Assembly: GCF_051851475.1 (NCBI RefSeq)
Contig: NZ_JBPUSJ010000003.1
Span: 372,001 to 436,000, forward strand
DNA from: Carboxylicivirga taeanensis
Lineage (GTDB): Bacteria > Bacteroidota > Bacteroidia > Bacteroidales > Marinilabiliaceae
Length of the DNA stretch: 64,000 nucleotides
Direction of reading: 5' to 3'
Part shown: one piece after another, positions 26,979 through 34,961 of the stretch
Numbering within the stretch: the first letter of the stretch is position 1
Layout: every line of letters begins with the position of its first letter
Made by a program: the position numbers and the translations under genes
Notes under the pieces: generated by a model
What the model was told of the DNA's origin: nothing
What the model saw: only the letters and a program-made list of their open reading frames with translations
The model's database searches: none

Positions 26979-27128
26979 CACGAATAGTCACCCGCAATAA
27001 GGTGACTATTTTAGTTGGTGCCCACCTGAACATTAATAGGCTGCAAAACACTTTCATTAACGGCTGTTTTATAGCTTCGCCCCACGGGAAGCACTTGCTC
27101 ATCCAGGGCAATTTCATTGTGGCTGGCA
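26979..27128. repeat. Copy A of a ~150-base diverged direct repeat (LytTR gene 3' end)
   Basis: This stretch aligns almost throughout with 28354-28502: shared runs include CACGAATAGTCACCC, TTTTAGTTGG, TTTATAGCTTCGCCC and CTCATCCAGGGCAATTTCAT. In copy B the sequence is the 3' end of the LytTR regulator gene plus its downstream hairpin. The two copies bracket the GH16 gene. I estimate roughly four bases in five identical by eye. Confidence 0.85.
26983..27013. terminator. Hairpin downstream of radA
   Basis: Perfect 10-base inverted repeat AATAGTCACC (26983-26992) with GGTGACTATT (27001-27010), eight-base loop, followed by TTAG on plus. Probably inherited as the terminator of the LytTR gene copy on minus; it may now also end radA transcripts, about 95 bases past its stop. 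The rest of the 352-base radA-GH16 gap shows only the LytTR remnant. Confidence 0.6.
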
Positions 27129-27157
27129 GCGAATATTATCTGAGAAACAACAATCAT
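27011..27157 (-). pseudogene. Remnant of a LytTR regulator (C-terminal end only)
   Basis: A 48-codon frame whose last 35 residues, from NEIALDEQVLPVGRSYK to the final Asn, match the C-terminal 35 residues of the intact LytTR protein at 28385-29200 at 26 positions. Upstream of that the match fades after a few more residues, and nothing resembling the LytTR core or the membrane part is found. The frame is open from an ATG at 27157, but a 48-residue fragment lacks most of the DNA-binding fold. It reads as the scar of a deleted paralogue rather than a working gene. Confidence 0.75.
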
Positions 27158-27241
27158 GAAAACAATGACTGTCCAATCTCCGACTCATTTCCTGCAGGCG
27201 GCAACTAACCGTTGTTAACACTCATTAATGTACCAATATCT

Positions 27242-28018
27242 TTATCGCATCTGATAATGTCGCACCCAATCAATTTCCATTTCCACCGGCAGGTCATCAG
27301 GGTTGACGGCTCCCACCCACGAGCCTCCCAGCTGCATGTCGATTAGCAGAAACTGAGCAATATTAAAGGGGAACTGTCCTTCTTCTTGCGTTTCGATGCG
27401 TGGATAAGCAAAATGACGTTGATTATTGATATGGAAAACAAGGCTATCGGGCCACAGATCAACACCGTAAATATTAAATTCTTCGGGGCGGATAGCCATC
27501 ACACTGCCCGGCTTTGGATTATCCTTAATACCCAGATTATAGGTATAATGCGAGTGTACCGTCTGATAGGCAATAGTATCAAAATTAAGGCGCTCCATAA
27601 TATCGATCTCACCGCCATAGGGCCATGGATATTTCGCACTATCAAAGGGCAACATCCAGATGGCCGGCCAGGCGCCTTGGGCACCCTGCAGACGAGCTTT
27701 CACCTCAATGCGCCCCCCATTAAAAGCATGCTTACCTTTGGTCCAAACACCACCAGTGAGATAGGCGGCACTATCGGCTTCTAAATCATCATTAACAATG
27801 CCTTTTAGAATAAGGCTTCCATCACGCATCTCAAAGCAGCGATCATCAAAAGACTGAGTATTCTGCCAATCGGCAGTGCCACGGGGTATGCGACTCCAAA
27901 TGGTACTATCGAGGGTGTCACCCTCGAATTCCTCTTCCCACACTATTTGCCATTCAGGCTGATGACAGCAGGCACTGGCAATCAACAAAAGGGATAAGTA
28001 AATAATTACACTTTTCAT
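27242..28018 (-). CDS. GH16 beta-glucanase-like lipoprotein
   Basis: 258-residue glycoside hydrolase family 16 protein (laminarinase, lichenase or agarase/carrageenase relatives). The ATG at 28018 gives a short signal with Cys17/18 (LIASACC), suggesting a lipoprotein. The catalytic signature GEIDIMERL gives nucleophile Glu137, Asp139 and acid/base Glu142. Flanking motifs EEEFEGDTLDSTIW, NGGRIEVKARL and GAWPAIWMLP are typical of the laminarinase-like branch (endo-beta-1,3-glucanase), so beta-1,3-glucan is the best guess. It lies between two copies of a LytTR 3' end and next to a membrane LytTR regulator, but there is no SusC/SusD pair near. Confidence 0.9.
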   Translation of the reverse strand: MKSVIIYLSLLLIASACCHQPEWQIVWEEEFEGDTLDSTIWSRIPRGTADWQNTQSFDDRCFEMRDGSLILKGIVNDDLEADSAAYLTGGVWTKGKHAFNGGRIEVKARLQGAQGAWPAIWMLPFDSAKYPWPYGGEIDIMERLNFDTIAYQTVHSHYTYNLGIKDNPKPGSVMAIRPEEFNIYGVDLWPDSLVFHINNQRHFAYPRIETQEEGQFPFNIAQFLLIDMQLGGSWVGAVNPDDLPVEMEIDWVRHYQMR

Positions 28019-28063
28019 AGGTCTATAACTTTGTTTCTCAAACATCATCAACACATTAGCCAA

Positions 28064-28384
28064 CGAGTCAATTTTATTATATGGTATTATTTATAATAAG
28101 GTCTAAACAAAGCTATGAAATCATATGTAGATACCTTGTTTGTTATAATGATTTTTCGTGCATCTGTTTAATTGCGCAGGAAACAGAACTATTTGAGCCC
28201 ATTAATTATCGAAATGCCGTTAAAAATGATACTCCTCCACTATCCGACAAAATGTAGTGTTGTTTTTCACTTTGCGTTCTTTGCAATTTTCTTTCTTTGC
28301 ATACTTTGCCAGAAATATTTTTGCTTTTAGACTGGCTCCTTTTATGTCATAACCACGAATAGTCACCCATAATAAGTGGACTTT
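28064..28384. other. Intergenic region upstream of GH16 with TTTGC repeats
   Basis: This 321-base gap holds AT-rich sequence, four TTTGC units at 28269-28310 and, from 28354, the start of direct-repeat copy B. No open frame of note and no clear promoter consensus were found, although the GH16 promoter should lie here. Confidence 0.6.
28269..28310. repeat. Short TTTGC-rich repeat cluster
   Basis: Four TTTGC units in 42 bases in the order ACTTTGCG, TCTTTGCA, TCTTTGCA, ACTTTGCC. The pattern resembles the CTTTGCG-type intergenic repeats found elsewhere in this window (near 32430 and 41140). Confidence 0.5.
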
Positions 28385-28502
28385 TTAGTTGGAGCCCGCC
28401 TGATCTTTTACGGGCTGTAAAACCCTTTCTTTGACAGCAGCTTTATAGCTTCGCCCTACGGGAAGCACGTTCTCATCCAGGGCAATTTCATTGCGGCTGG
28501 CA
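28354..28502. repeat. Copy B of the diverged direct repeat
   Basis: The partner of 26979-27128. It spans the downstream hairpin and last ~37 codons of the intact LytTR gene. Its hairpin arms (AGTCACCC and GTGGACT) are imperfect, whereas those in copy A are perfect. Confidence 0.85.
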
Positions 28503-29200
28503 CTTCTTATTTTATCGGTATTTACTATGTAGGATCGATGGATACGCAAAAACTTTTTGGGAAGACGTTCGGCAAGATGGCTAATTTTCTCTTTGCTACT
28601 AACTCCTTGCCTGTTGCTCATGTGGACCTTAATATAGTCTGACAAGCTTTCGATGTAGCAAATGTCGTCAAACGGTAGCTTTACATACTGCCGGTTAACC
28701 CGCAGTTTAAGCGCCCCCATCTTGATTTTTTTGCTTTCCTGCAACAATTGATTGATAATGGCCTGTTTTTCTTTAATCTGCTTTATCATTAATAAAACAG
28801 AGCCCAGTATCACCAATAAGTAAAGGATTACTCCCAACAAAACGGTATCGTGAGCATTGGGGGCAAACGGAAGAAAGCTATATTGACCCAAATAAACGAA
28901 GGCATACATCAATACTATATACTCCAGGTAAAGAGAAACAATAATGGTATATACAGTATAGAGCGAAAACCTAAAATAGCGTTTCGTTAAAAGGAACTTA
29001 GGCACCAGGTGATAGTTAAAAAAGTAGGACGTTCCTAAAACAATTGGCATCAGCATGCAAATAAAATAAAAGGCCGCGGTGCTGCTTTCCCATTTTTGTC
29101 CAAAGACCAATGTCAATATCATTAAAATAAAACACCAATAAACAATGTGGTAATGCGGGTTGGATGAGCTAATCTTCATTGCTGTTAAAATTGATAGCAT
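28385..29200 (-). CDS. Membrane-anchored LytTR transcriptional regulator
   Basis: 271-residue protein with about four transmembrane segments in the first 145 residues, a short coiled linker (KQIKEKQAIINQLLQESKKIK) and a C-terminal LytTR DNA-binding domain (~168-262) with PFDDICYIESLSDYIKVH and KKFLRIHRSYIVN. There is no receiver or kinase domain, so the membrane part probably senses a signal directly and tethers the DNA-binding domain. The start may instead be the ATG at 29179 (MKISSS). It is divergent from a MotA/TolQ/ExbB-like gene, and a fragment of a paralogue lies beyond the GH16 gene, so GH16 and the ExbB-like gene are the first target candidates. Confidence 0.88.
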   Translation of the reverse strand: MLSILTAMKISSSNPHYHIVYWCFILMILTLVFGQKWESSTAAFYFICMLMPIVLGTSYFFNYHLVPKFLLTKRYFRFSLYTVYTIIVSLYLEYIVLMYAFVYLGQYSFLPFAPNAHDTVLLGVILYLLVILGSVLLMIKQIKEKQAIINQLLQESKKIKMGALKLRVNRQYVKLPFDDICYIESLSDYIKVHMSNRQGVSSKEKISHLAERLPKKFLRIHRSYIVNTDKIRSASRNEIALDENVLPVGRSYKAAVKERVLQPVKDQAGSN

Positions 29201-29285
29201 TTATATTTACACCCTAAATTTGTGTAAAAATTTGAGAACAGAACAGCTTTATCGACAAACAACCTGTTTGCAGCCGGATACGACC

Positions 29286-29316
29286 TTGTTTCAAATAATT
29301 GATAACCTTTACTTTG
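29286..29316 (+). promoter_or_regulatory. Possible promoter of the ExbB-like gene
   Basis: TTG at 29286-29288, 20-base spacer, TTACTTTG at 29309-29316 (one mismatch to TAnnTTTG). It lies about 88 bases before the start codon, in the divergent gap with the LytTR gene. Confidence 0.4.
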
Positions 29317-29403
29317 TAACATACGTTAATCATTACCATCAACATAAGTCGACTTAATATATAATGGTGATTAATGAACTATTAATATTAAAAAAAAGAA
29401 GCG

Positions 29404-29787
29404 ATGAAAAGTTTATTCTACCAGGGAGGCCCTTTATTTATGGGAATACTGACTTTACTTTTGATAATCCAATCAGTATGGATGATTTACCATTTTATCA
29501 TCTTTATCAAGTCGAAAAATGCCAAGGTCGAAAAAGCACTGCGCCATATGTCTTATGGACGATCAATAGGTTTATTAACCCTCATTATCGGCCTACTCGG
29601 CCAGATGGTTGGCTTACACAATGCCTTTGATGTATTGGAAACAACCGTGGTTTCACCACAAGTTTTAACGGCCGGCATTAAAGTAACCATGATCCCAACC
29701 TTGTATGGCATGCTGATTTATATCTATTCGCTGATACTATGGTTTGGATTTAGCCAAATAATTGAAACGCAAGCTGACAAGCACTAA
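29404..29787 (+). CDS. Short MotA/TolQ/ExbB-like membrane protein
   Basis: 127-residue protein with three hydrophobic segments (about 12-34, 54-66 and 95-115). The segment GLLTLIIGLLGQMVGLHNAF and the later TAGIKVTMIPTLYGMLIYIYSL resemble the two conserved helices of the MotA/TolQ/ExbB proton-channel family. It is shorter than typical ExbB (~220), and no ExbD/TolR or TonB gene is adjacent, so channel function is uncertain. It is transcribed away from the membrane LytTR regulator, which may control it; LytTR regulators paired with small membrane proteins are common. It ends before a strong bidirectional terminator. Confidence 0.72.
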   Translation: MKSLFYQGGPLFMGILTLLLIIQSVWMIYHFIIFIKSKNAKVEKALRHMSYGRSIGLLTLIIGLLGQMVGLHNAFDVLETTVVSPQVLTAGIKVTMIPTLYGMLIYIYSLILWFGFSQIIETQADKH

Positions 29788-29801
29788 GGTGCTGAAAAAA
29801 G

Positions 29802-29835
29802 AAAAGCCACCCCAAAACGAGGTGGCTTTTTATAT
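29802..29835. terminator. Bidirectional terminator (ExbB-like gene / mutB)
   Basis: Perfect 10-base stem AAAAGCCACC (29802-29811) with 29821-29830, nine-base loop, T run on the plus side (TTTTTAT) and on the minus side (TTTTCTTTTTT). It serves both convergent transcripts. Confidence 0.88.
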
Positions 29836-29875
29836 CTGTTGCATCAAGCACAAGGCTTCATGCTCCACGTTCTAC

Positions 29876-32032
29876 TTACTCAGCAGCTTGCTCAATCAAC
29901 ATTGTTAAGATATCGCTACCTGCTTTGGCAACAGAAGTACCAGGACCAAAGATAGCCACAGCCCCTGCATCGTAAAGGAATTGGTAATCCTGAGCCGGAA
30001 TAACACCACCACAGATTACTAAGATATCCTCACGACCCAACTTCTTCAGCTCTTCAATAATTTGAGGAACCAAAGTTTTGTGACCAGCCGCCAATGAAGA
30101 CACACCCACTACGTGAACGTCGTTTTCAACAGCCTGCTTAGCCGCTTCGGCTGGTGTCTGGAACAATGGTCCCATATCCACGTCGAAACCGATATCAGCA
30201 TAACCGGTTGCTACTACTTTAGCTCCGCGGTCGTGACCATCCTGACCCATTTTAGCGATCATGATACGTGGCTGACGACCTTCTTTCTCAGCAAATTGTT
30301 TTGCTAATCCCTGTGCTCTTGCAAACTCTTTATCGTCTGCTGCTTCTGCGCTGTACACTCCTGAAATTGATCTGATTACTGCATTATATCTACCTACGAT
30401 TTTTTCGCAAGCGTCAGAAATCTCACCTAAAGAAGCACGCTTCTGAGCAGCGTCAACAGCTAAGGCTAATAGGTTACCCTTGCCTGTTTCAACCGCTTTA
30501 GTAATAGCAGCCAAAGCAGCCTGTACTTCTTCTTCGTTACGGTTAGCACGTAGCTTCGCTAAGCGCTCGATCTGTGACTTACGAACTTCAGCGTTATCGA
30601 TATCCAAGATATCGATTGGGTCTTCTTTCTCCAAACGGTACTTGTTGGTACCAACAATGGTCTGCGTCTTAGCATCGATTTTAGCCTGAGTACGAGCTGC
30701 AGCCTCTTCGATACGCATCTTAGGAATACCTGACTCGATAGCTTTAGCCATACCACCTAACGACTCAATCTCCTGAATGTGAGCCCATGCTTTTTCTACC
30801 AACTCGTTAGTCAATGACTCAACGTAGTAAGAACCAGCCCATGGGTCAACAGCCTTACAGATTTGTGTTTCATCCTGAATATAAATCTGTGTATTACGGG
30901 CAATACGGGCAGAGAAGTCAGTTGGAAGCGCAATTGCCTCATCCAATGCGTTGGTGTGTAACGACTGTGTGTGACCAAGGGCAGCACCCATCGCCTCGAT
31001 ACAGGTACGACCAACGTTGTTGAATGGATCCTGCTCTGTTAATGACCATCCTGAAGTTTGTGAGTGCGTACGTAACGCTAACGACTTCGGATTTTTAGGA
31101 TTGAACTGCTTCACGATTTTTGCCCACAACATACGTGCAGCACGCATCTTGGCAATCTCCATGAAGTGGTTCATACCAATGGCCCAGAAGAATGATAAAC
31201 GAGGTGCAAAGGCGTCGATATCTAAACCGGCGTCAACCCCAGCACGTAAGTATTCTAAACCATCAGCCAAAGTATAAGCCAACTCAATATCAGCGGTAGC
31301 ACCTGCTTCTTGCATGTGGTAACCCGAGATAGAAATTGAGTTAAACTTAGGCATCTTCTGTGAAGTAAATTCAAAGATGTCGGCAATCACCTTCATCGAG
31401 AATTGTGGTGGGTAGATGTAAGTGTTACGCACCATGAACTCCTTCAAAATGTCGTTCTGAATGGTACCTGCCATCTCTTCCAGCTTAACACCCTGCTCCA
31501 AACCAGCTACGATGTAGAAAGCCATTACTGGCAATACAGCACCGTTCATGGTCATCGATACAGACATTTTATCCAATGGAATACCATCGAATAATACGTT
31601 CATATCCAGGATAGAGTCGATAGCCACACCCGCTTTACCAACATCACCTACTACACGCTCGTGGTCTGAGTCGTAGCCACGGTGCGTAGCCAAGTCAAAA
31701 GCTACCGATAAACCTTTCTGACCGGCAGCCAGGTTACGGCGGTAAAATGCGTTAGACTCTTCAGCAGTAGAAAAACCTGCATACTGACGAACGGTCCATG
31801 GACGCATGGCGTACATCATTGAGTAAGGTCCACGCAGGAATGGTGGCAAACCGGCCGCATAGTTCAAATGCTCCATGCCTTCCAGGTCATCCTTACTATA
31901 AACTGGTTTCACAGGGATTTGCTCTGGTGTTACCCAGTCCTTTTTCACCCCGTGCTTTTGTTCCCAAGCCTTGGCGTCGGTTGTTCCGCAAGGCTTGTTT
32001 TTGATATCTATGTTATTAAATTTTGGTCGCAT
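29876..32032 (-). CDS. mutB: Methylmalonyl-CoA mutase, large (B12-binding) subunit
   Basis: Adenosylcobalamin-dependent isomerisation between succinyl-CoA and (R)-methylmalonyl-CoA, used for propionate production or degradation. The 718-residue length is normal. The N-terminal TIM-barrel shows PWTVRQYAGFSTAEESN with the conserved active-site Tyr, followed by FDLATHRGYDSD; the C-terminal B12 domain contains the base-off motif GQDGHDRGAKV (DxHxxG) and later ICGGVIP. It works with the mutA product as a heterodimer. The two genes are separated by 412 bases containing a decayed GxxExxY element, where they are usually close. B12 is presumably made or imported elsewhere. Confidence 0.97.
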   Translation of the reverse strand: MRPKFNNIDIKNKPCGTTDAKAWEQKHGVKKDWVTPEQIPVKPVYSKDDLEGMEHLNYAAGLPPFLRGPYSMMYAMRPWTVRQYAGFSTAEESNAFYRRNLAAGQKGLSVAFDLATHRGYDSDHERVVGDVGKAGVAIDSILDMNVLFDGIPLDKMSVSMTMNGAVLPVMAFYIVAGLEQGVKLEEMAGTIQNDILKEFMVRNTYIYPPQFSMKVIADIFEFTSQKMPKFNSISISGYHMQEAGATADIELAYTLADGLEYLRAGVDAGLDIDAFAPRLSFFWAIGMNHFMEIAKMRAARMLWAKIVKQFNPKNPKSLALRTHSQTSGWSLTEQDPFNNVGRTCIEAMGAALGHTQSLHTNALDEAIALPTDFSARIARNTQIYIQDETQICKAVDPWAGSYYVESLTNELVEKAWAHIQEIESLGGMAKAIESGIPKMRIEEAAARTQAKIDAKTQTIVGTNKYRLEKEDPIDILDIDNAEVRKSQIERLAKLRANRNEEEVQAALAAITKAVETGKGNLLALAVDAAQKRASLGEISDACEKIVGRYNAVIRSISGVYSAEAADDKEFARAQGLAKQFAEKEGRQPRIMIAKMGQDGHDRGAKVVATGYADIGFDVDMGPLFQTPAEAAKQAVENDVHVVGVSSLAAGHKTLVPQIIEELKKLGREDILVICGGVIPAQDYQFLYDAGAVAIFGPGTSVAKAGSDILTMLIEQAAE

Positions 32033-32045
32033 AATTTTTAAATTT

Positions 32046-32444
32046 AACGCTGAGACACTGAGGCGCTGAAAGTTTTAACTATTAATTCTTCTTCGAATCC
32101 CGTTCTTTAAAACGGTTTCATTGAAATTGATTAATAAACCGAGTTTCATTCCTGAAAGTTTTAGATAAGTTACTAATTGAACTTCATGAATTGAAAGAAT
32201 ATCTTCAACAGCCTTTAGTTCTACAATTAATTTATCCTCAACAATAATATCAATAATTAAAATGCTTACTCAGTTCTTTACCTTTATAAATGATGGGTAG
32301 CTTGACCTGGCTTTCTACTTTTAAACCTCTGTTTCTCAATTCTGAAATAAGGCATTCTTCATAGACTGCCTCTAATAAACCTGTTAGTTCATTATAAGCT
32401 TCCACATTCATAAAAACTCTGCGTCTTTGCGTCTCTGTGTTTTG
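32046..32444. mobile_element. GxxExxY-type nomadic element between mutA and mutB
   Basis: Two inverted, related arms bracket the GxxExxY pseudogene: 32046-32072 (AACGCTGAGACACTGAGGCG...) and 32415-32444 (AACTCTGCGTCTTTGCGTCT...). Read in the same sense, both follow CTnnGCGnCTnnGnGTCTCnGnGTT. The right arm ends right at the mutA stop codon, and the left arm ends 14 bases before the mutB start. Arms of this GCGTCTTTGCGTCTC type are widespread intergenic repeats in Bacteroidota and often flank GxxExxY genes. No target duplication was found by eye, and no transposase is encoded, so mobility is inferred from form and position. Confidence 0.6.
32075..32411 (-). pseudogene. GxxExxY protein, frameshifted
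   Basis: Frame 1 runs from the ATG at 32411 (MNVEAYNELTGLLEAVYEEC) through SQVKLPIIYKGKELSKHFNY and then hits TGA. In the next frame the family sequence resumes as IDIIVEDKLIVELKAVEDI, then IHEVQLVTYLKLSGMKLGL and LINFNETVLKNGIRRRIN before a normal stop at 32075. A single extra T (or loss of two bases) within the CATTTTAATTATTGAT stretch explains the break. The family is predicted to have a PD-(D/E)xK nuclease-like fold, with IVEDKLIVELKAV as core. The remaining sequence is intact, so the mutation is recent, or it could be a sequencing error. Confidence 0.82.
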
Positions 32445-34313
32445 TTAAATATTTAGCAATTTGTTGAAGCCTTGCAATGTCTCCAATACGTTAGAGCGAA
32501 CATTGATAAAGTTTGTGATGCCTTTAGCTTTCAGCTCATCAGCACAAGCAGGCGCACCAGCAACTACCAATGGAGTATCACCTAATAGTTCGAATGCTTT
32601 TGGAGCGGCTTCTGTGTACTCATCATCAGAGCTACAAAGCACTACGATGTCAGCATTAGCGGCTTTGGCAGCTTCAACACCTTCCTCAATAGTTTTGAAA
32701 CCAAGGTTATCCTGAATTTCGTAACCGGCACATCCGAAGAAGTTACCTGAGAATTGTGAGCGCGCCAAACGCATAGCTAAGTTACCGTAGGTTAACATGA
32801 ATACTTTTGGACGCTTAGCTGCTTTTTCTGTAGCCAAACGCAGCTCTTCAAACTCCTGTGCAGCACGGAATAAAGTGATTGGCTCTACCTCGTTACCTGT
32901 TTCGCAACAAGCACATGACTTAACCAATTTGCTGGCATCAATTTTACCAGAGATAATTTCGCCAGTGTTAGGATACTGGTTCGTACCCAATAGGTTTTCG
33001 CGACGTGTAGCAACTGCCTTACGACGCTTGTCAGCTGTTTCCTTTACCAGGCCTTGGATAAAGCCTTCTTTCATTGCTGACAGGTAACCACCTTTTTCTT
33101 CTACCTGAACGAACAATGCCCATGCTTGCTCAGCAATGCTGTTGGTTAGGTTTTCGATATAATATGAACCCGCTGAAGGGTCAACAATTTTTTCGAAGTG
33201 AGATTCTTCTTTCAACAGTAGCTGCTGGTTGCGAGCTACACGCTCCGATAATTCGGTAGGATTTTCGTAAAGCGCGTTGAATGGAAGAACTGTTAATGAC
33301 TGAGTACCACCAATGGTAGCCGACATGGCTTCCGTTTGTGTACGCAGCATGTTTACATTAGGATCGAAGATGGTCTTGTTCCACTCTGATGTTTCGCTGT
33401 GTACATGCATTTTGCATACCTCAACACCAGTTGGTTTGTAAGCTTCAACAATTTTTGCCCACAACAAACGACCAGCACGTAACTTGGCAATTTCCATGAA
33501 GTAGTTACCGCCAATACCGAAGTTAAACTTCAGGTTAGCTGCTGCATCATTAATAGAAAGACCGCGCTCTGTTAATTGTGTCAGGTACTCATTACCCATA
33601 GCTAAACCGAAAGCTAATTCCTGTACGATTGAAGCACCAGCATTGTTAAAGTGGCGAGCATTCACTCCTACTGTTTTGAACTGTGGGAAGTTTTTAGCTA
33701 CCTCAGCTACTTCCTTCACACAATCAAAAGCTTTCTCCATTTCGCAGCAAGCTTTGCCATTGATGGTTAAATCACCAATCGGATCGAAGTTGATTGAACC
33801 TTTTACTTCGGCCTGGTTGCGATTCATCTTATTCAGAACGGCTACCACCGCCTCAGCCAACTCCTTGTTGCCACAGCAAGCATTGAAGTTAATTTCCACA
33901 TCATCAGAAATGATGTTTTTCAATAACGCCTCAATGTTAGCTTCTGAAATAAGCGCTTTGTCTTCGATAACGAAACCAATACTGTCAACCCCTTTTGTAA
34001 GAATTGTCAGTGCTTTTTCATTAGCTGCTTTAACATCTTTCACCAAAATGTCCTGACGAACAAACCATTTGTTGGTTTTCGCGTTGTTACCTCTTACATA
34101 GGGAAACTCGCCAGGCTGGCTTTCCAGGTAGTTAATTGGTTCAAGGTCTTCAGAACGATAGAAAGGCTGTACATTGAACCCTTCATTGGTTCTCCATACA
34201 AGCTTTTTCTCAAAGTCTGCTCCTTTAAGATCTGCCGTGATTTTATCCATCCACTCTTGAGTAGAAACTGGTGGAAAATCACTAAATAACAGTTGTTTTG
34301 TTTTATCTGCCAT
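32445..34313 (-). CDS. mutA: Methylmalonyl-CoA mutase, small subunit
   Basis: 622-residue partner of MutB. It has the same TIM-barrel plus Rossmann layout but lacks the B12-ligating DxHxxG motif (the equivalent region reads LTYGNLAMRLARSQFSG), as normal for the non-catalytic subunit. It shows FNFGIGGNYFMEIAKLRAGRLLW and MHVHSETSEWNKT, shared with MutB. Unusual are adjacent cysteine pairs: Cys146-147, Cys189-190 and Cys467/469/470 (SCACCETG). Whether these are lineage-normal I cannot judge. It is the first gene of the mut unit, with a likely promoter about 30 bases upstream. Confidence 0.95.
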   Translation of the reverse strand: MADKTKQLLFSDFPPVSTQEWMDKITADLKGADFEKKLVWRTNEGFNVQPFYRSEDLEPINYLESQPGEFPYVRGNNAKTNKWFVRQDILVKDVKAANEKALTILTKGVDSIGFVIEDKALISEANIEALLKNIISDDVEINFNACCGNKELAEAVVAVLNKMNRNQAEVKGSINFDPIGDLTINGKACCEMEKAFDCVKEVAEVAKNFPQFKTVGVNARHFNNAGASIVQELAFGLAMGNEYLTQLTERGLSINDAAANLKFNFGIGGNYFMEIAKLRAGRLLWAKIVEAYKPTGVEVCKMHVHSETSEWNKTIFDPNVNMLRTQTEAMSATIGGTQSLTVLPFNALYENPTELSERVARNQQLLLKEESHFEKIVDPSAGSYYIENLTNSIAEQAWALFVQVEEKGGYLSAMKEGFIQGLVKETADKRRKAVATRRENLLGTNQYPNTGEIISGKIDASKLVKSCACCETGNEVEPITLFRAAQEFEELRLATEKAAKRPKVFMLTYGNLAMRLARSQFSGNFFGCAGYEIQDNLGFKTIEEGVEAAKAANADIVVLCSSDDEYTEAAPKAFELLGDTPLVVAGAPACADELKAKGITNFINVRSNVLETLQGFNKLLNI

Positions 34314-34342
34314 AATGTAACTGTTTGTTTTTTTCCAAGGCG

Positions 34343-34350
34343 CAAAAATA
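34343..34350 (-). promoter_or_regulatory. Likely -7 element of mutA
   Basis: On the minus strand TATTTTTG followed by CG, a full match to TAnnTTTG, 29 bases before the mutA ATG. The -33 region has only TTT-type sequence. No cobalamin riboswitch is evident in the 198-base gap. Confidence 0.45.
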
Positions 34351-34511
34351 AGCCTTTTGTTGATAATAAAGCTACTTTTTAACGGTTTTTAAAGGTGTTA
34401 TAGAGCATGATAATCAATAACATATGCAAGTATCTTCATACATTACATAAGCACCTTATCGCCCCAACTCATACTTAATCAGCCAGTTATTAACGCTAAA
34501 TTTCTTTAATG

Positions 34512-34961
34512 TCAAAACCGCTGTATCAAAATTACACCAATTATAAGCAGCACAATCCCTAAAATACGTCCGGGAGATACTGCATGCACACTCACATTAA
34601 AAAACCCATAGTGGTCAATAATGGAGGCGATAATCATTTGCCCGCCAATGGAAGCCCCCAACATAGTGGCGACTCCGATTTTTGGAATAAGAATAATGGC
34701 TGAGCTCACATAAATAGCTCCCATTGCCCCGCCAATAAACAGGTACAGTGGTATCGCCTTAATGGTTTCTTTGGGAGGCAGTTCGATTTTGGCGAAAATA
34801 TTGATTGCCAATAAAATAATCGCCCCCACAAAAAAATTAACGAATGCAGCCTGCAATGGGTGTTTTAATAAACCACCCAGTTGAGAGTTAATACTCCCTT
34901 GCACTGCCAGTAAACCTCCAATCAAAAGGGCTATGCCCGTAAGAATATACTTCAAATACAT
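34512..34961 (-). CDS. DMT-family transporter of the DUF606/YdcZ type
   Basis: 149-residue inner-membrane protein with about five transmembrane helices. The start MYLKYILTGIALLIGGLLAVQGSINSQLG and the late GASIGGQMIIASIIDHYGFF match the YdcZ (DUF606) half-size DMT family, which probably works as a dimer. The ATG at 34961 is preferred over an in-frame GTG at 34988 because it begins directly at the first helix. Substrate is unknown. It stands alone between mutA and a divergent beta-helix lipoprotein gene. Confidence 0.88.
   Translation of the reverse strand: MYLKYILTGIALLIGGLLAVQGSINSQLGGLLKHPLQAAFVNFFVGAIILLAINIFAKIELPPKETIKAIPLYLFIGGAMGAIYVSSAIILIPKIGVATMLGASIGGQMIIASIIDHYGFFNVSVHAVSPGRILGIVLLIIGVILIQRF

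Noticed and set aside
29876..34313. Many plus-strand open frames of 60-140 codons across the mut genes
   Set aside because: They are antisense shadows of strongly conserved mutA/mutB frames and show no family motif of their own.
34314..34511. Cobalamin riboswitch upstream of the B12-dependent mutase
   Set aside because: No B12-box-like conserved sequence or long folded leader could be found; the -7 element is close to the start codon.
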